Source: Pectobacterium araliae (GTDB lineage Bacteria; Pseudomonadota; Gammaproteobacteria; Enterobacterales; Enterobacteriaceae). From it: DNA of 64,000 bases. Of the stretch, positions 62,692 to 64,000 are shown piece after piece; position 1 is the stretch's first letter; each line of letters starts with the position of its first letter. The stretch covers positions 4,588,001 to 4,652,000 of the forward strand of contig NZ_AP028908.1 of NCBI RefSeq assembly GCF_037076465.1, in the 5' to 3' direction. The notes beneath the pieces are model-generated. The model was not told the origin of the DNA. It saw only the letters and a program-made list of their open reading frames with translations, and did no database searches. The translations under genes and the position numbers were made by a program.

Positions 62692-64000
62692 ATGATGTCA
62701 TTCATACGATTACGAAACTTTGTGATGACGTTGGGGGTGTTAATGATCACCGCCTGTGCGCATTCCGTTGACGTGAAATATAGCTCGCCAGCAGAACGCC
62801 CTATCTTGGTCAAAGAACAGCCTTGGAAGGCTAATCAATATGTTGTTATCGCTTATCACGACGTTGCGGATGAGGGTGCCGATCAGCGGTTTATGGCGGT
62901 ACGAACTCAAGCACTTAATGAACACTTTAGCTGGCTGAGGGAAAATGGTTACCACCCGGTGTCCGTTGATGACATTCTGGCAGCGGGTTCTGGAGGGAAA
63001 CCGCTCCCGGACAGGGCGGTGTTACTGACCTTTGATGATGGTTACAGCAGTTTTTATCATCGCGTTTACCCTCTCCTGAAAGCTTATGGGTGGCCAGCGG
63101 TACTGGCACCCGTTGGGCGCTGGCTGGACACACCAGAAAACCAGGCAGTGGATTTTAGCGGTGTTCAATTACCCCGTGACTATTTTCTTACCTGGCAGCA
63201 AGTCAGTGAAATGGCGCAATCTGGCCTGGTAGAAATTGGGGCACATACTTATGACTTACATAAAGGGATTCAGGCAAACCCGCAGGGGAATATGGAACCT
63301 GCCGCCGTCACTCGCCGCTATTTTCCAGAGAGTAAGCGATACGAAACGCGTGATGAGTATCGTACACGTTTTGCGCATGATACGGATCTTATTACGAAAA
63401 GAATCACTGACGCGACGGGGAAAAAACCGCGGGTTTGGGTCTGGCCTTATGGCGCGGTGGGGGGCGATGCGTTAAGCATTGTTAAGCAGCACGGCTATCA
63501 GCTAGCACTAACGCTTGGAGGTGGGCCTGCATCGACTGACTCGCCGTATAACGTTCCTCGGATACTGATTAACAATAATCCTGATGTACAGCAGTTTGCG
63601 CTGTTGGTTAGTTATGTCCGAGAACCCGAGGTTATACGGGTCGCGCATATCGATCTGGATTATGTTTATGACACCGATAAAGCGCAGCAGTCGCGTAATG
63701 TAGATGCATTAATTCAACGCATTGCCGACTTGCGTATTAACACCGTTTATCTTCAGGCGTTCTCCGATCCAAACGGTGATGGCAATGTCCAGTCACTTTA
63801 TTTCCCTAATCGCTGGATGCCCGTCCGAGAAGACTTATTCAATCATGTGGCCTGGCAACTAGCCTCGCGGGCGCTTGTTAGCGTTTATGCCTGGATGCCG
63901 GTGCTGGCTTTTGATATGGATGACGAGACGTTACAGCGGGTTGAGCGGATCGACAGTGAGAGCGGGCAACGTAGTATCAACCACAGCCAATATCGGCGTT
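62692..64000 (+). CDS. pgaB: Poly-beta-1,6-N-acetylglucosamine N-deacetylase PgaB (3' part outside window)
   Basis: The first 436 codons are present and the gene runs off the right edge. ATG 62692 and ATG 62695 are both possible; GAGGGG precedes them. A lipobox (MITAC) places the lipidated cysteine at residue 22. The NodB-type deacetylase has the TFDDGY motif at residues 113-118, and the glycoside-hydrolase-like second domain begins near residue 320 (RVAHIDLDYVYD). It deacetylates PNAG in the periplasm. Confidence 0.9.
   Translation, partial: MMSFIRLRNFVMTLGVLMITACAHSVDVKYSSPAERPILVKEQPWKANQYVVIAYHDVADEGADQRFMAVRTQALNEHFSWLRENGYHPVSVDDILAAGSGGKPLPDRAVLLTFDDGYSSFYHRVYPLLKAYGWPAVLAPVGRWLDTPENQAVDFSGVQLPRDYFLTWQQVSEMAQSGLVEIGAHTYDLHKGIQANPQGNMEPAAVTRRYFPESKRYETRDEYRTRFAHDTDLITKRITDATGKKPRVWVWPYGAVGGDALSIVKQHGYQLALTLGGGPASTDSPYNVPRILINNNPDVQQFALLVSYVREPEVIRVAHIDLDYVYDTDKAQQSRNVDALIQRIADLRINTVYLQAFSDPNGDGNVQSLYFPNRWMPVREDLFNHVAWQLASRALVSVYAWMPVLAFDMDDETLQRVERIDSESGQRSINHSQYRR

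Overview
The window is chromosomal DNA of a soft-rot enterobacterium, most likely Pectobacterium (an inference; I ran no database search). The gene order around the replication origin is that of the Escherichia coli oriC region read in the opposite direction (rbs, kup, ravA-viaA, asnA, asnC, mioC, oriC, mnmG, rsmG, atpIBEFHAGDC, glmU, glmS, pst-phoU, yieH-adeP-yieE). A family PL9 pectate lyase with a near-consensus KdgR box lies inside this backbone, which points to a pectinolytic plant pathogen. I see no rRNA, tRNA, CRISPR array, insertion sequence or prophage.

Layout. 1-5.6 kb: start of the ribose operon (rbsD, rbsA) with two RbsR-type palindromes, then ygiW divergent from qseBC, then kup. 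5.9-11.0 kb: ravA-viaA, convergent asnA, asnC and mioC. 11.0-11.4 kb: oriC, with DnaA boxes and GATC-rich AT repeats next to mnmG. 11.4-21.5 kb: mnmG, rsmG and the complete F1Fo ATP synthase operon. 21.6-27.6 kb: pelX on the minus strand, then glmU and glmS.

27.6-38.3 kb is a metabolic insertion between glmS and pstS, which are close neighbours in E. coli. It holds a DMT exporter, an amino-acid-type binding protein followed by pxpB-pxpC-pxpA (5-oxoprolinase), a class I aminotransferase, a divergent LysR regulator, an AccB-like protein that has lost the biotinylated lysine, an SDR dehydrogenase, and two permeases plus an ATPase. Together they look like an uptake and breakdown pathway for 5-oxoproline or a related cyclic or amino-acid-like compound.

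38.5-43.4 kb: pstSCAB-phoU under two Pho boxes. 43.4-47.7 kb: a SutR-like XRE/cupin regulator with two identical 16-bp palindromes, benE, and an amino-acid ABC importer lacking its own ATPase. 47.8-50.9 kb: yieH, adeP and yieE. 51.1-53.6 kb: an aegA-type iron-sulfur flavoprotein with a ferredoxin partner. 54.0-55.8 kb: a three-lipoprotein operon (CsgG-like, DUF4810, DUF799). 55.9-64.0 kb: an MFS drug-efflux pump, a low-GC membrane diguanylate cyclase, a WYL regulator and the start of the poly-N-acetylglucosamine operon (pgaA and partial pgaB).

The observations most worth following are the AccB-like protein without its biotin lysine inside the pxp/ABC island, a dispersed hairpin repeat present twice with one compensatory base-pair change, the three-lipoprotein operon, the paired SutR-type palindromes, and the diguanylate cyclase/WYL/pga neighbourhood.
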